A DNA stretch of 64,000 bases. It comes from Pseudomonadota bacterium. Its GTDB lineage: Bacteria; Pseudomonadota; Gammaproteobacteria; Burkholderiales; Thiobacillaceae. The DNA is taken from NCBI GenBank assembly GCA_021836225.1, contig JAKBJA010000117.1, positions 124,001-188,000 of the forward strand, in the 5' to 3' direction. Below the pieces are notes generated by a model, which saw only the letters and a list, made by a program, of their open reading frames with translations, ran no database searches and was not told where the DNA came from. Each line of letters begins with the position of its first letter. Within the stretch, counting starts at the first letter, position 1. Shown piece after piece: positions 46,968 to 54,930 of the stretch. A program made the translations under genes and the position numbers.

Positions 46968-47543
46968 GTGGTGCGCAGGATCGCCGAGCGCGGCGACGTG
47001 ATCCCGGCCCTGGCGGAGACTTTCCGGGAGCACGGCTTTGCGGGTGCAAGCCTGTCGGAGATCACCAAAAGAACCGGACTGGGCAAGGGCAGCCTGTATC
47101 ACTTCTTTCCCAACGGCAAGGAGGAGATGGCCCAGGCGGTACTGGACGATGTGGCGGGCTGGTTCGAGGCGAACGTCTTCATGCCGCTGCGCGAAAACGA
47201 GGATCCGGCTGCCGGAATTGACCATATGTTCAAGGCCGTCGTCCGCTTTTTCCACTCCGGCAGGCGGGTCTGCCTGGTGGGCACCTTCGCCCTTGACGAT
47301 ACGCGGGATCGCTTCGCATCGGAGATCCGGTCCTACTTCGCCGCCTGGACCCGGGTGCTCGCCGCTGCTCTGAAACGCAGGGGGTTCGATACCAGGGCCG
47401 CACGCGAGACGGCCGAAGATGTCGTCGCGGGCATTCAGGGGGCGCTGGTACTGGCCAGAGCCCACGGTGACTCCGCCCTATTCATGCGTGCCATGAAGCG
47501 CTTGCATCAAAGGACGATGGGCGTTCACCGCGATCGAGCCTGA
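46968..47543 (+). CDS. TetR-family repressor
   Basis: The 191-residue regulator has an N-terminal helix-turn-helix (GASLSEITKRTGLGKGSLYHFFPNGKEEM in pieces) and a ligand domain like that of the AcrR/YxaF group. The start is GTG 46968, three bases after the DUF1348 stop. It most likely binds the palindrome at 46457-46484. The inducer is unknown. Confidence 0.93.
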   Translation: MVRRIAERGDVIPALAETFREHGFAGASLSEITKRTGLGKGSLYHFFPNGKEEMAQAVLDDVAGWFEANVFMPLRENEDPAAGIDHMFKAVVRFFHSGRRVCLVGTFALDDTRDRFASEIRSYFAAWTRVLAAALKRRGFDTRAARETAEDVVAGIQGALVLARAHGDSALFMRAMKRLHQRTMGVHRDRA

Positions 47544-47702
47544 ACTGGGTGGAGGCTGCCGGCCTCAAATACCCGACCTGGTGCGCGTTTCCGTGCGGCC
47601 ATTCTCTGGCGTGCCGGAACGATCGCTGTACCATACGTGCAGGCATTGCCGCGGCCTTCTGGCGGACCGCGGTGCGTCACACCATCACTTTACCGGGCGG
47701 TT

Positions 47703-48764
47703 TCAGGTCTGTGCCCTTGTCGCCGATGGACTGGGCACGATGTGCTTTCGGATGACCGATATCGGTATCGGGCACGAGCAGGGATACCTCATCAGAATCG
47801 GCGAATGCGAGTCCTGGCGAGATTTCGGGCGCGGACTCAGGGGGGGGCCTGCCTGTCTGTTCTGGCACCAGAGCGCCGCCAGCACGCCAAAGGCCGAGCA
47901 GGCCGGACTCTTGTAGCCATCTTTGCGGCAAATCAGGGTAATCGTATGGTGGGGCATTTCGGGTTTCAGCATCACCGGGTAGAGCCCATACTGCGGACTG
48001 GCGATCGTGTTGGGAAGTATCGTGGCAAGCCGGCCGAGGCGGGCGACTTCCACGATCACGCTCAACGAGTTGGTCTCCATCACGATGTGGGGCGTGATGG
48101 CATGCTCAAGGCAGTAAAGATCGAAGTGCCGGCGCAGCGCGAAATCCGTATTCAGCAATATCAGCGATTCCTGCTCCAGAGCGCGCACGCTCAGCGGCTC
48201 GCTCTGCCCGGCACGGGAGTGGGTCTTGCCGACGGCGAGATTGAGCCTTTCGGTAAACAGAATGTTGGTGTTGATTTCGTGGGATCGCGCCTCGGTCGAG
48301 AGCACGTTGGAAAAGGATATGCCCATGTCGAGGCGTCCTTCAGCCACGCCCGTCTCGACGGAATCCTGGGGCATTTCCTGCGTGCTGACCGTGATGCCTG
48401 GATAGCGGGAATTGAAGTGTTCCAGCAAGGGACTGACAAGATGATCGGTGATGGGGGTCATCCCCAGACGGAGCGAGCCGCGGCTCAAATCCTGCAGTTC
48501 ATGAATGGCCCGCGTTCCCTCCTCGAGTTCCCGCAGGGCACGACGGGCATAGTGCAAATAGACTTCGCCGGCAGCGGTCAGTCGCACGGCTCGCCCTGAG
48601 CGATCCAGCAACTGCACGCCGAGCAGGTCCTCCAGCTGTTTGATTTGCTGCGACAGCGTCGGTTGCGAAACGAACAACAGTTCTGCCGCACGCGTGAAGC
48701 TTTGCACGTCGGCAACGGCGATCAGGTAGCGGATCGAGCGCGGAAAGACGATGTGACGTTCCAT
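47703..48764 (-). CDS. cynR: LysR-family regulator, CynR-like
   Basis: The protein begins with a LysR helix-turn-helix (SFTRAAELLFVSQPTLSQQIKQLEDLLG in pieces) and its effector domain follows CynR closely in pattern (DLSRGSLRLGMTPI, LLNTDFALRRHFDLYCLEHA, ETNSLSVIVEVARLGRLATILP in pieces). CynR activates the cyanase operon in response to cyanate. At 353 residues it is about 50 longer than usual: family sequence ends near LAALWCQN, and the tail from RPKSRQD on looks like read-through. It is divergent from the cbiM-like gene and probably also acts on scnB. Confidence 0.85.
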   Translation of the reverse strand: MERHIVFPRSIRYLIAVADVQSFTRAAELLFVSQPTLSQQIKQLEDLLGVQLLDRSGRAVRLTAAGEVYLHYARRALRELEEGTRAIHELQDLSRGSLRLGMTPITDHLVSPLLEHFNSRYPGITVSTQEMPQDSVETGVAEGRLDMGISFSNVLSTEARSHEINTNILFTERLNLAVGKTHSRAGQSEPLSVRALEQESLILLNTDFALRRHFDLYCLEHAITPHIVMETNSLSVIVEVARLGRLATILPNTIASPQYGLYPVMLKPEMPHHTITLICRKDGYKSPACSAFGVLAALWCQNRQAGPPLSPRPKSRQDSHSPILMRYPCSCPIPISVIRKHIVPSPSATRAQT

Positions 48765-48784
48765 AGCTAATCCTTATAACACTC

Positions 48785-48821
48785 ATCGGAATTAAGTCTT
48801 GGAAAACTATAGCCGCATGGT
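48785..48821. promoter_or_regulatory. Shared regulon element, copy 1 (cynR/cbiM divergent region)
   Basis: A 23-base block (48785-48807) beginning ATCGGAATTAAGTCTTGG is followed after 9 bases by ATGGT and YCATWTTG-like sequence. The same block and the same spacing occur upstream of scnB at 51613-51649. It lies between divergent cynR and cbiM-like genes, where a LysR regulator normally binds. Confidence 0.75.
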
Positions 48822-49056
48822 CCATTGTTGTGAACAACGATTTGTTTCGGCGTTCAAGCGATGTGCACAGTAGTACTGATGTGTCATTCGCTGTCGCCGA
48901 GCCGATCCGGACCCATTTGCATGTTTTGAAGTGTATCCGGGCCGGGCATCGCATGTCGTGGGCAGGCGGTCGAGTCGTTCGAGTGTCTGCCTGGTTCTTA
49001 GTCGTTGCCGGGCCGGCAACACGATTCATGGCGAGTGAACATCAGGAGGAAACATC

Positions 49057-49749
49057 ATGCATATTGAACCCGGTATTGTTGAAGGCACCAAGATCGTACT
49101 GAGCTACGCCACAGCGGTGGGGGTGTTCGGTTATACGGCCAAGCTGGCAATGAATGCGATCAGGCAGGATGGCGCCATTCCGCTCGCACTTCGCAGTCTG
49201 ATCGCGGCCTCCCTCGTATTCTGTTTCTTCGAGGTGTTTCCGCACTATCCCATCGGCGTTTCCGAAGTTCATCTGATTCTGGGGTCGACGCTCTTTCTCA
49301 TGTTTGGCGCCGCGCCAGCGGCCATTGGTCTGGCGGTTGGATTGCTGACGCAAGGGCTCTTCTTCACCCCATGGGACTTGCCTCAGTACGGCATGAATGT
49401 CACGACGCTGCTGGTGCCCCTGTTTGCGCTCAGTGCCATGGCGCGCCGCTACATCCCGGCGAACACGGCATACAAGGATGTCAAATACAGCCAGTGCCTG
49501 GCGCTGTCGACCGCTTACCAGGGCGGCGTGGTGGCCTGGGTTGCCTTCTGGGCGATCTACGGTCAGGGCGTGGGTGTGGCCAATCTGGCGCAAATCGGGA
49601 CGTTTGGCGTCGCCTACATGACGGTTGTCCTGGTCGAGCCGCTGCTGGACCTGGCCATTCTCGCCGCCGTGAAGGGAATGCATCAGCTTCGGGACAGCAC
49701 GGTATTCCAGCAACGCTTCTATCGGGCGGCGGTCCGCGTGGAAAGCTGA
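49057..49749 (+). CDS. CbiM-like cobalt-uptake membrane protein
   Basis: The 230-residue membrane protein has about six or seven helices. It starts MHI, and the CbiM/NikM family coordinates Co or Ni with the N-terminal amine, His2 and a second His near residue 71; here His2 and His72 (GVSEVHLILG) are both present. It is the substrate-capture part of an ECF-type importer, but no CbiN, CbiQ or CbiO gene is nearby. Its place beside cobalt-dependent thiocyanate hydrolase suggests that it supplies the enzyme's cobalt. A 17-bp palindrome lies at 49004-49020 in its leader. Confidence 0.75.
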   Translation: MHIEPGIVEGTKIVLSYATAVGVFGYTAKLAMNAIRQDGAIPLALRSLIAASLVFCFFEVFPHYPIGVSEVHLILGSTLFLMFGAAPAAIGLAVGLLTQGLFFTPWDLPQYGMNVTTLLVPLFALSAMARRYIPANTAYKDVKYSQCLALSTAYQGGVVAWVAFWAIYGQGVGVANLAQIGTFGVAYMTVVLVEPLLDLAILAAVKGMHQLRDSTVFQQRFYRAAVRVES

Positions 49750-49897
49750 GCGTTCGGGCAGCCAGCTGCCGGGAGGCTTTCAGTCAGATGGAAATGGCTT
49801 CCCGGCGTGCATGCCTCTTCACATAGCCGTCCTCGACCCGGGTAGGTATCTGTCCAATGGCCCAGCGCGCCAAGTCAACCCGCAAGGAGCAGTGCGA

Positions 49898-50338
49898 ATG
49901 AACAAAGCAGAAATGAAGGAAGCCATTCTCGAGGCCAAATTCGAGAAAGACCTGACATGGAGCGAACTCGCCAAGGCCGCGGGCATGTCGGCCGAATACA
50001 CCTGCTCGGCCTGCCTGGGCATGAACCATCTGGAGAAGCCGCAGGCCGATGCGGTCGCGGGCGTGCTGGGTCTTGACGCTCGGGTTTCCACGGCACTGCA
50101 GCGCTTCCCGCACAAGACCTGGGAACGCCCCGTCCCGACCGACCCAGTGATCTACCGCTGGTATGAAATGCTGAACGTGTACGGCGAGACCATCAAGGAA
50201 CTGATACACGAGAAATTCGGCGACGGCATCATGAGTGCGATCGACTTCACCATGAACATCGACAGGCAGGCAGATACGAAAGGCGATCGCGTACTGGTCA
50301 CGATCAGCGGCAAGTTCCTGCCTTACAAGTCATGGTAA
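49898..50338 (+). CDS. cynS: Cyanase (cyanate hydratase)
   Basis: The 146-residue enzyme converts cyanate and bicarbonate to ammonia and CO2. The N-terminal helical domain (LTWSELAKAAGMSAEYTCSACLGM in pieces) precedes the catalytic domain, where the conserved Arg, Glu and Ser lie in IYRWYEMLNVYGETIKELI and IHEKFGDGIMSAIDF. It starts at ATG 49898 after AAGGAG. It lies 148 bp downstream of the cbiM-like gene on the same strand, with the CynR-like regulator gene just beyond, forming a cyanate-response unit. Confidence 0.97.
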   Translation: MNKAEMKEAILEAKFEKDLTWSELAKAAGMSAEYTCSACLGMNHLEKPQADAVAGVLGLDARVSTALQRFPHKTWERPVPTDPVIYRWYEMLNVYGETIKELIHEKFGDGIMSAIDFTMNIDRQADTKGDRVLVTISGKFLPYKSW

Positions 50339-50667
50339 TGCGCCCGATGCGCCTGCCAATCCTGGCGGCTGGGGCACGGACGGCCCCCTGAGTGAAGGGG
50401 GCGCGGCATGCCCCAAGGGATGTTCGCCAGTCCAATTCATGCGGCATGTGTTTCCGGCGTGCCGCAGGAACCGATGGCCGCCACGCAAGGACGTGGCGAC
50501 TGCCATCGGGTACGAACTAGGGCTCCTCAATCCGGCACTCTCCTCCTGGGCCGGATGCACTAGGGTCACCGCCTCTACCCGGGGCGGTTTTTTTCAGTAT
50601 GTCGCCGCCCGACCGGTGGCCCTGCTTGTGCTGAGAACATCCGGCCGGAACCAAGCAAGAGGTAAAC
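50339..50667. other. Intergenic region between cynS and the methyltransferase gene
   Basis: No gene is supported. A GC hairpin GCCCCCT/AGGGGGC lies at 50383-50402 just after cynS, and a terminator-like hairpin at 50568-50594. A Shine-Dalgarno-like AAGAGG precedes the methyltransferase start. Confidence 0.6.
50568..50594 (+). terminator. Rho-independent terminator between cynS and the methyltransferase gene
   Basis: ACCGCC pairs with GGCGGT around a 9-base loop and is followed by TTTTTT. It should end the cbiM-cynS transcript. Confidence 0.8.
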
Positions 50668-51489
50668 ATGGCTGCACGCGATCCTCACCGTTTCATCAAC
50701 GAACTTGATGATGCCGCACTCGAACGTCTTGTCGCCCGGCTCGAAAGCCGCGCCCAGGACGACGCTTTCGCGCGGCTGCTGGACAAGTATTTGACGCATC
50801 TGGCCATCCCTCCGGCCGCCCGGGTACTGGAGGTGGGATGCGGCACGGGCGCGGTGCTGCGGTCGCTCGCACGTCGTGGCGACTTCAATGGCCAGGCGGT
50901 TGGCGTAGACCAGTGCCGCACTTTTGTCGAAACCGCAAGCAGGTTTGCGCAGGCCGAGCAGGTCGACGACCGGCTCACGTTCAAGGTCGGGGATGCCCAC
51001 CACCTCGATTTTCCCACGGCTTCATTCGACGTCGTGATCGCCCACACCCTGATCAGTCACGTCACGGCCCCGTTGGCCGTCCTGAGCGAAATGGCGCGTG
51101 TTGTACGCCCGGGTGGCTCGGTGGTCATCTTCGATGGGGATTACGCCTCCCTGACCTATGCGTTTGCGGACCACGATTTCGGGAATCGAATGGATGCGGC
51201 CCTGGCGAATGCCACATTCAATAACCCGAGGGTCATGCGGGATCTGCCGCGGCTGCTGCCGGAACTCGGATTGAAGCTGGTCGCAGGGTGGGGGGATGCC
51301 GTGGTCGAGATCGGGCACGGGAGCTACTTCAAGTCATTCGCGGAAACGTACGTGCCTTACGTCAAGCGGGCGGGCGGGCTGCCGGAGCATTCGGTGGAAA
51401 TCTGGCTGGATGCGCAACGACAGGCCATGGTGAATGGAACCTTCTTTGCCGCATGCAATTACTACACGTATCTCGCCCGCCGTGTCTGA
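50668..51489 (+). CDS. Class I SAM-dependent methyltransferase
   Basis: The 273-residue protein is a Rossmann-type methyltransferase: SAM motif I VLEVGCGTGAVLRSLA, motif II acidic VGVDQC, FKVGDAHHLDF, and RVVRPGGSVVIFDGDY. It resembles the Methyltransf_11/25 group acting on small molecules. There is no thiopurine- or halide-methyltransferase signature, so a role in thiocyanate methylation is only speculative. It sits between cynS and the scn promoter region. Confidence 0.85.
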   Translation: MAARDPHRFINELDDAALERLVARLESRAQDDAFARLLDKYLTHLAIPPAARVLEVGCGTGAVLRSLARRGDFNGQAVGVDQCRTFVETASRFAQAEQVDDRLTFKVGDAHHLDFPTASFDVVIAHTLISHVTAPLAVLSEMARVVRPGGSVVIFDGDYASLTYAFADHDFGNRMDAALANATFNNPRVMRDLPRLLPELGLKLVAGWGDAVVEIGHGSYFKSFAETYVPYVKRAGGLPEHSVEIWLDAQRQAMVNGTFFAACNYYTYLARRV

Positions 51490-51839
51490 CGCGATTGCCG
51501 GCACAAGCCTTGCCCGCATCCAGCTGGCCGGCTTGTTCGCCACCTATAGGCAGACATGGGATCGCGCACGAAAAAGCGGCATGTCGGGTTATAGCCAAGA
51601 CCTATGGGGATTATCGGAATTAAGTCTTGGAAAACAAAAAAATAATGGTTCATATTGAAGGCCATCAACGACGTGTGGCGCAAACCCTGGCAACAGGCGT
51701 CGCGAGCGTTAAGCGGGGGCGCAAGGTCTTTGATGTTTGGGAATCAGCACAAGAACGGCCGGCGTATTCGTAAGGCAAGGCATAGCTGTCGCATTACGGC
51801 GAGTCGGACTAGTCCGTCATCCACATAGGAGTCAACGCA
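51490..51839 (+). promoter_or_regulatory. Promoter region of the scn operon
   Basis: This 350-bp stretch lies before scnB and has no gene. It contains the shared element at 51613-51649, framed by CCAAGAC (51594-51600) and GTCTTGG (51624-51630), which together form an inverted repeat. TTGGAA within the element, followed by AT-rich sequence and TCATAT at 17-base spacing, could be -35 and -10 boxes. AGGAGT precedes the scnB start. Confidence 0.6.
51613..51649. promoter_or_regulatory. Shared regulon element, copy 2 (upstream of scnB)
   Basis: It is identical over 23 bases to the element between cynR and the cbiM-like gene, with ATGGT at the same offset. Two copies 2.8 kb apart in control regions of functionally related genes point to one transcription factor. 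Confidence 0.78.
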
Positions 51840-52313
51840 ATGTCATCGTCTACCAGAGAAGAGGTACTCCGGCACCTCAACACGGTCGGCCAGCTGCAGC
51901 CGGCGCTGCACAAGCAGACCCATGCTCCCGCCCCCACTGAAATCGACCATACGCTCTTCAGGGCCTACACGCGGACGCCCCACGATGTCGGCGGCGAGCC
52001 GGATGTGCCCATCGTGTATCACGAAAAGGAAGAGGAGGTCTGGGAGCTGAATACCTTCGCGACCTGCGAATGCCTGGCGTGGCGCGGCGTGTGGACGGCG
52101 GAAGAGCGTCGTCGCAAGCAGAACGTCGACGTCGGCCAGACGGTATACCTCGGTATGCCCTACTACGGCCGCTGGCTGATGACTGCGGCACGCATCCTGG
52201 TCGACAAGCAGTTCTGCACGCTGACCGAGCTGCACAACAAGATTGTCGAACTGAGAGCGCGCGCGAAGTCAGGGCAGGGCCTGGGCGAGTACCTGCCTGC
52301 AAAGACCAAGTAA
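51840..52313 (+). CDS. scnB: Thiocyanate hydrolase beta subunit
   Basis: The 157-residue subunit corresponds to the N-terminal part of nitrile hydratase beta. Visible features are EIDHTLFRAYTRTPHDVGG and YYGRWLMTAARILVDKQFCTLTEL in pieces. SCNase hydrolyses thiocyanate to carbonyl sulfide and ammonia. Length and gene order match T. thioparus. Start ATG 51840 follows AGGAGTC. Confidence 0.95.
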   Translation: MSSSTREEVLRHLNTVGQLQPALHKQTHAPAPTEIDHTLFRAYTRTPHDVGGEPDVPIVYHEKEEEVWELNTFATCECLAWRGVWTAEERRRKQNVDVGQTVYLGMPYYGRWLMTAARILVDKQFCTLTELHNKIVELRARAKSGQGLGEYLPAKTK

Positions 52314-52332
52314 AACACGAGGTGAAAACGCT

Positions 52333-52704
52333 ATGAGCAACAAGCCACATTACGACAGAACCCATCACGCCAAGATGGCCACCGGCATTGGCGACCCGCA
52401 GTGCTTCCGGGGCATGGCCGGCAAGGCCAGGTTCAAGGAAGGCGACCGCGTACGCATCAAGGACCTGCCGGATCTGTTCTACACCCGAACCATGACCTAT
52501 ACCCGCGGCGCGGTAGGCACGATCGTCAGGCTGGTGTACGAGAGCCCGGCGGCGGAAGACGAAGCCTTCGGCAACGAGGATCGCTCCGAGTGGTTCTACA
52601 GCATCGTGTTTCCGCAGAAAGAACTCTGGCCCGAGTACAGCGACGCCTTCGCCAACGATACCGTCGAGACCGAGATCCCGGAGCGTTATCTTGAGTCGGC
52701 CTGA
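52333..52704 (+). CDS. scnA: Thiocyanate hydrolase alpha subunit
   Basis: The 123-residue subunit resembles the C-terminal SH3-like part of nitrile hydratase beta: ARFKEGDRVRIKDL, YTRTMTYTRGAVGTIVRL, and EWFYSIVFPQKELWPEY. With ScnB it makes the non-metal half of the enzyme. It lies 19 bp after scnB. Confidence 0.95.
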   Translation: MSNKPHYDRTHHAKMATGIGDPQCFRGMAGKARFKEGDRVRIKDLPDLFYTRTMTYTRGAVGTIVRLVYESPAAEDEAFGNEDRSEWFYSIVFPQKELWPEYSDAFANDTVETEIPERYLESA

Positions 52705-52741
52705 ATCGACTCACGGACATTTTTGACAAGAGGAAATACAC

Positions 52742-53470
52742 ATGTCGGATCATGATCATGACCATGACCACGGCCACGGCCACAAGCCGGCTCCGATGGT
52801 CGATGAAGTCAGCGATTTCGAAATTCTCGAAATGGCTGTCCGCGAACTTGCCATCGAAAAAGGGCTTTTTTCAGCCGAAGACCATCGTGTCTGGAAGGAA
52901 TACGTGCATACCCTCGGCCCGCTGCCCGCAGCGCGCCTGGTTGCCAAGGCCTGGCTGGATCCCGAGTACAAGAAGCTTTGCATTGAAGATGGCGTCGAGG
53001 CCAGCAAGGCGGTTGGCGTGAACTGGGTTACGAGTCCCCCGACCCAGTTCGGCACCCCCAGCGACTACTGCAACCTGCGCGTGCTGGCTGACACCCCCAC
53101 CCTGAAGCATGTCGTGGTGTGCACCCTGTGCTCGTGCTACCCCCGGCCGATCCTGGGGCAGTCGCCCGAATGGTATCGCACCCCGAACTACCGTCGCCGC
53201 CTGGTGCGCTGGCCGCGCCAAGTGCTCACCGAGTTCGGCCTGCAGTTGCCGCCCGAGGTCCAGGTCCGCGTGGCCGACTCCAATCAGAAGACCCGCTACA
53301 TCGTGATGCCGGTGCGTCCCGAGGGTACGGAGGGCTGGACCGAGGACCAGCTGGCCGAAATCGTGACCCGCGACTGCCTGATCGGCGTCGCCGTGCCGAA
53401 ACCCGGCATCACCGCGAACGCCAAGCGTCCGGTCATCAAGGCGAACCGGCCGGTGCACCACGACCATTGA
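52742..53470 (+). CDS. scnC: Thiocyanate hydrolase gamma subunit (cobalt site)
   Basis: The 242-residue subunit corresponds to nitrile hydratase alpha. The cobalt-binding motif is VCTLCSCY with Cys127, Cys130, Ser131 and Cys132; in the known enzyme the last two cysteines are oxidised to sulfinic and sulfenic acids, and the VCTLCSC form marks cobalt rather than iron. The N-terminus is a His/Asp run (residues 3-14), a plausible metal-holding tail. It follows scnA by 37 bp with AAGAGG before the start. Confidence 0.97.
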   Translation: MSDHDHDHDHGHGHKPAPMVDEVSDFEILEMAVRELAIEKGLFSAEDHRVWKEYVHTLGPLPAARLVAKAWLDPEYKKLCIEDGVEASKAVGVNWVTSPPTQFGTPSDYCNLRVLADTPTLKHVVVCTLCSCYPRPILGQSPEWYRTPNYRRRLVRWPRQVLTEFGLQLPPEVQVRVADSNQKTRYIVMPVRPEGTEGWTEDQLAEIVTRDCLIGVAVPKPGITANAKRPVIKANRPVHHDH

Positions 53471-53503
53471 TCAACATTTGTATTAACCGGTTAGGAGCGA
53501 GTC

Positions 53504-53926
53504 ATGGCTACAGTCGAAAACAGCAATCACGCCTTCAAGCGTTGGCAGGGGACGGATGTGACGCCTATTGGCGTGCTTGAGGAAGTCCGCGGCCGCGGGC
53601 GGGTTTGGGAGGATCTGGCTGCGCAATACGGCGTCACCAATCCGGATCCCCCCTGGAAAATTGACCTGGAAGCGACCTGCGACATGCTCGCTGCCGACTC
53701 CTGCGTCAAGCCGTACGACCAGGTTGAACCGGGCTCTTGTGCGCTGCCTTCGCTCGAGCGCCGGGCCGAGGAGGACGATTTGTCGGAAACGCTTTACGAA
53801 GATGTGCCGTTCCCCGAACGGCAGCTCCTGGCACTGGCTCACTCGTTGATCAAGCGTGGCCTGATCGACGAGGCGGAACTGGCCCGTCGTCTGGAGGAAG
53901 TTGGAAAACGGCTCAACAGCGCGTGA
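53504..53926 (+). CDS. Thiocyanate hydrolase activator P15K
   Basis: The 140-residue protein resembles the N-terminal domain of nitrile hydratase beta (FKRWQGTDVTPIGVLEEVRGRGRVWEDLA in pieces, PWKIDLEATCDMLA) and the C-terminal part is helical. Such proteins act as metallochaperones or activators. In T. thioparus the gene downstream of scnC encodes P15K, needed for active cobalt enzyme; size and position match. It lies 33 bp after scnC. Confidence 0.88.
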   Translation: MATVENSNHAFKRWQGTDVTPIGVLEEVRGRGRVWEDLAAQYGVTNPDPPWKIDLEATCDMLAADSCVKPYDQVEPGSCALPSLERRAEEDDLSETLYEDVPFPERQLLALAHSLIKRGLIDEAELARRLEEVGKRLNSA

Positions 53927-54043
53927 GGCGGCAGCCCGGCAAGGCGCCGGGCGCGCTGTGGGCAGATGTCCCGGCGAACCAAGCAGAATCCTGCCGTGCG
54001 CCCTTGCGGGCCGGGCGATGGAAACAGACAGAGGAATAGGCAG

Positions 54044-54841
54044 ATGGCAATACGCGGAACAGAAATCAAGATCCAGGGCCTGACCCACCGCTACGGTTCG
54101 CGCAGCGGCGTCACCTTCAATCGTGTTGACCTGGTGTCGCCGCCCGGCGAGGCGTTGGCCATCATCGGCCGTTCCGGGTGCGGCAAATCCACACTCCTGC
54201 ATATCCTGGCCGGGATATTGAAGCCTACCGAAGGCAAGGTCCTGCTCAATGGAACGGCAATTTCGGCACCGTCGCCCCGCTGGGTCATGATGTTTCAGGC
54301 GCCGCACCTGTTTCCCTGGATGACGGTCTCCCAGAATGTCGGGGTCGGTTTGAGTTTCGGGCGCTGGTCCCGGCAGGAAACCGAGGAGCGCGTGACGGAG
54401 GCGATCAAGCTCGTCGAGCTGCAGGATTTTGCCGGGTCCAATGTTCAGGATCTCTCGGGTGGCCAGCAGCAGCGCGTGGCGCTTGCCCGCTCGCTGGTGA
54501 TGGAGCCGGAACTCCTGCTGCTGGACGAACCCTTCTCCGCGCTCGACGCCTTCACGCGTGCCTCCCTGCAAAAGGATGTGCGTTCCATCGCCAAGCGCAA
54601 GGGGTTCAACATCGTCTTTGTGACCCACGACATCGACGAGGCCGTGATCATGGGCGATCGCGCCGTGATCATGGCGGGCTCCCCCGGCAACATCGTTCAC
54701 GAACTGGATATCGACCTTCCCGACCCGCGCGATCGCCATGACACGGCGGTCCAGGCATTGCGCACGCGTCTGATGGCGACGTTCCAGGAAGCGGCAAATT
54801 ACAAGAAACCCGTGTCTGCCACCCTGGCGGCAGCCGTCTGA
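54044..54841 (+). CDS. ABC transporter ATPase (nitrate/sulfonate/cyanate type)
   Basis: The 265-residue ATPase has Walker A GRSGCGKSTLL, Q-loop MMFQAPHLFPWMTV, signature LSGGQQQRVALARSL, Walker B LLLLDEPFSALD and the switch His in VTHDID. It groups with SsuB/TauB/NrtD ATPases. It energises the importer of the next three genes. Start ATG 54044 follows GAGGAATAGG. The substrate is probably thiocyanate, from context. Confidence 0.9.
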   Translation: MAIRGTEIKIQGLTHRYGSRSGVTFNRVDLVSPPGEALAIIGRSGCGKSTLLHILAGILKPTEGKVLLNGTAISAPSPRWVMMFQAPHLFPWMTVSQNVGVGLSFGRWSRQETEERVTEAIKLVELQDFAGSNVQDLSGGQQQRVALARSLVMEPELLLLDEPFSALDAFTRASLQKDVRSIAKRKGFNIVFVTHDIDEAVIMGDRAVIMAGSPGNIVHELDIDLPDPRDRHDTAVQALRTRLMATFQEAANYKKPVSATLAAAV

Positions 54842-54930
54842 TCTGCGCCCCGACAGAATTGCTCAGAGACAAGAAGCGGGGATGAGCACGTACCGGTCGG
54901 CACAACCGACCCCACCTTAGGAGACCGAGA

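Noticed and set aside
48822..49056. Cobalamin riboswitch before the CbiM-like gene
   Set aside because: No B12-box sequence was seen; only short palindromes (such as 49004-49020) are present.
50668..51489. Thiocyanate methyltransferase
   Set aside because: It is a generic class I methyltransferase without thiol- or halide-methyltransferase features; only the neighbourhood suggested this.
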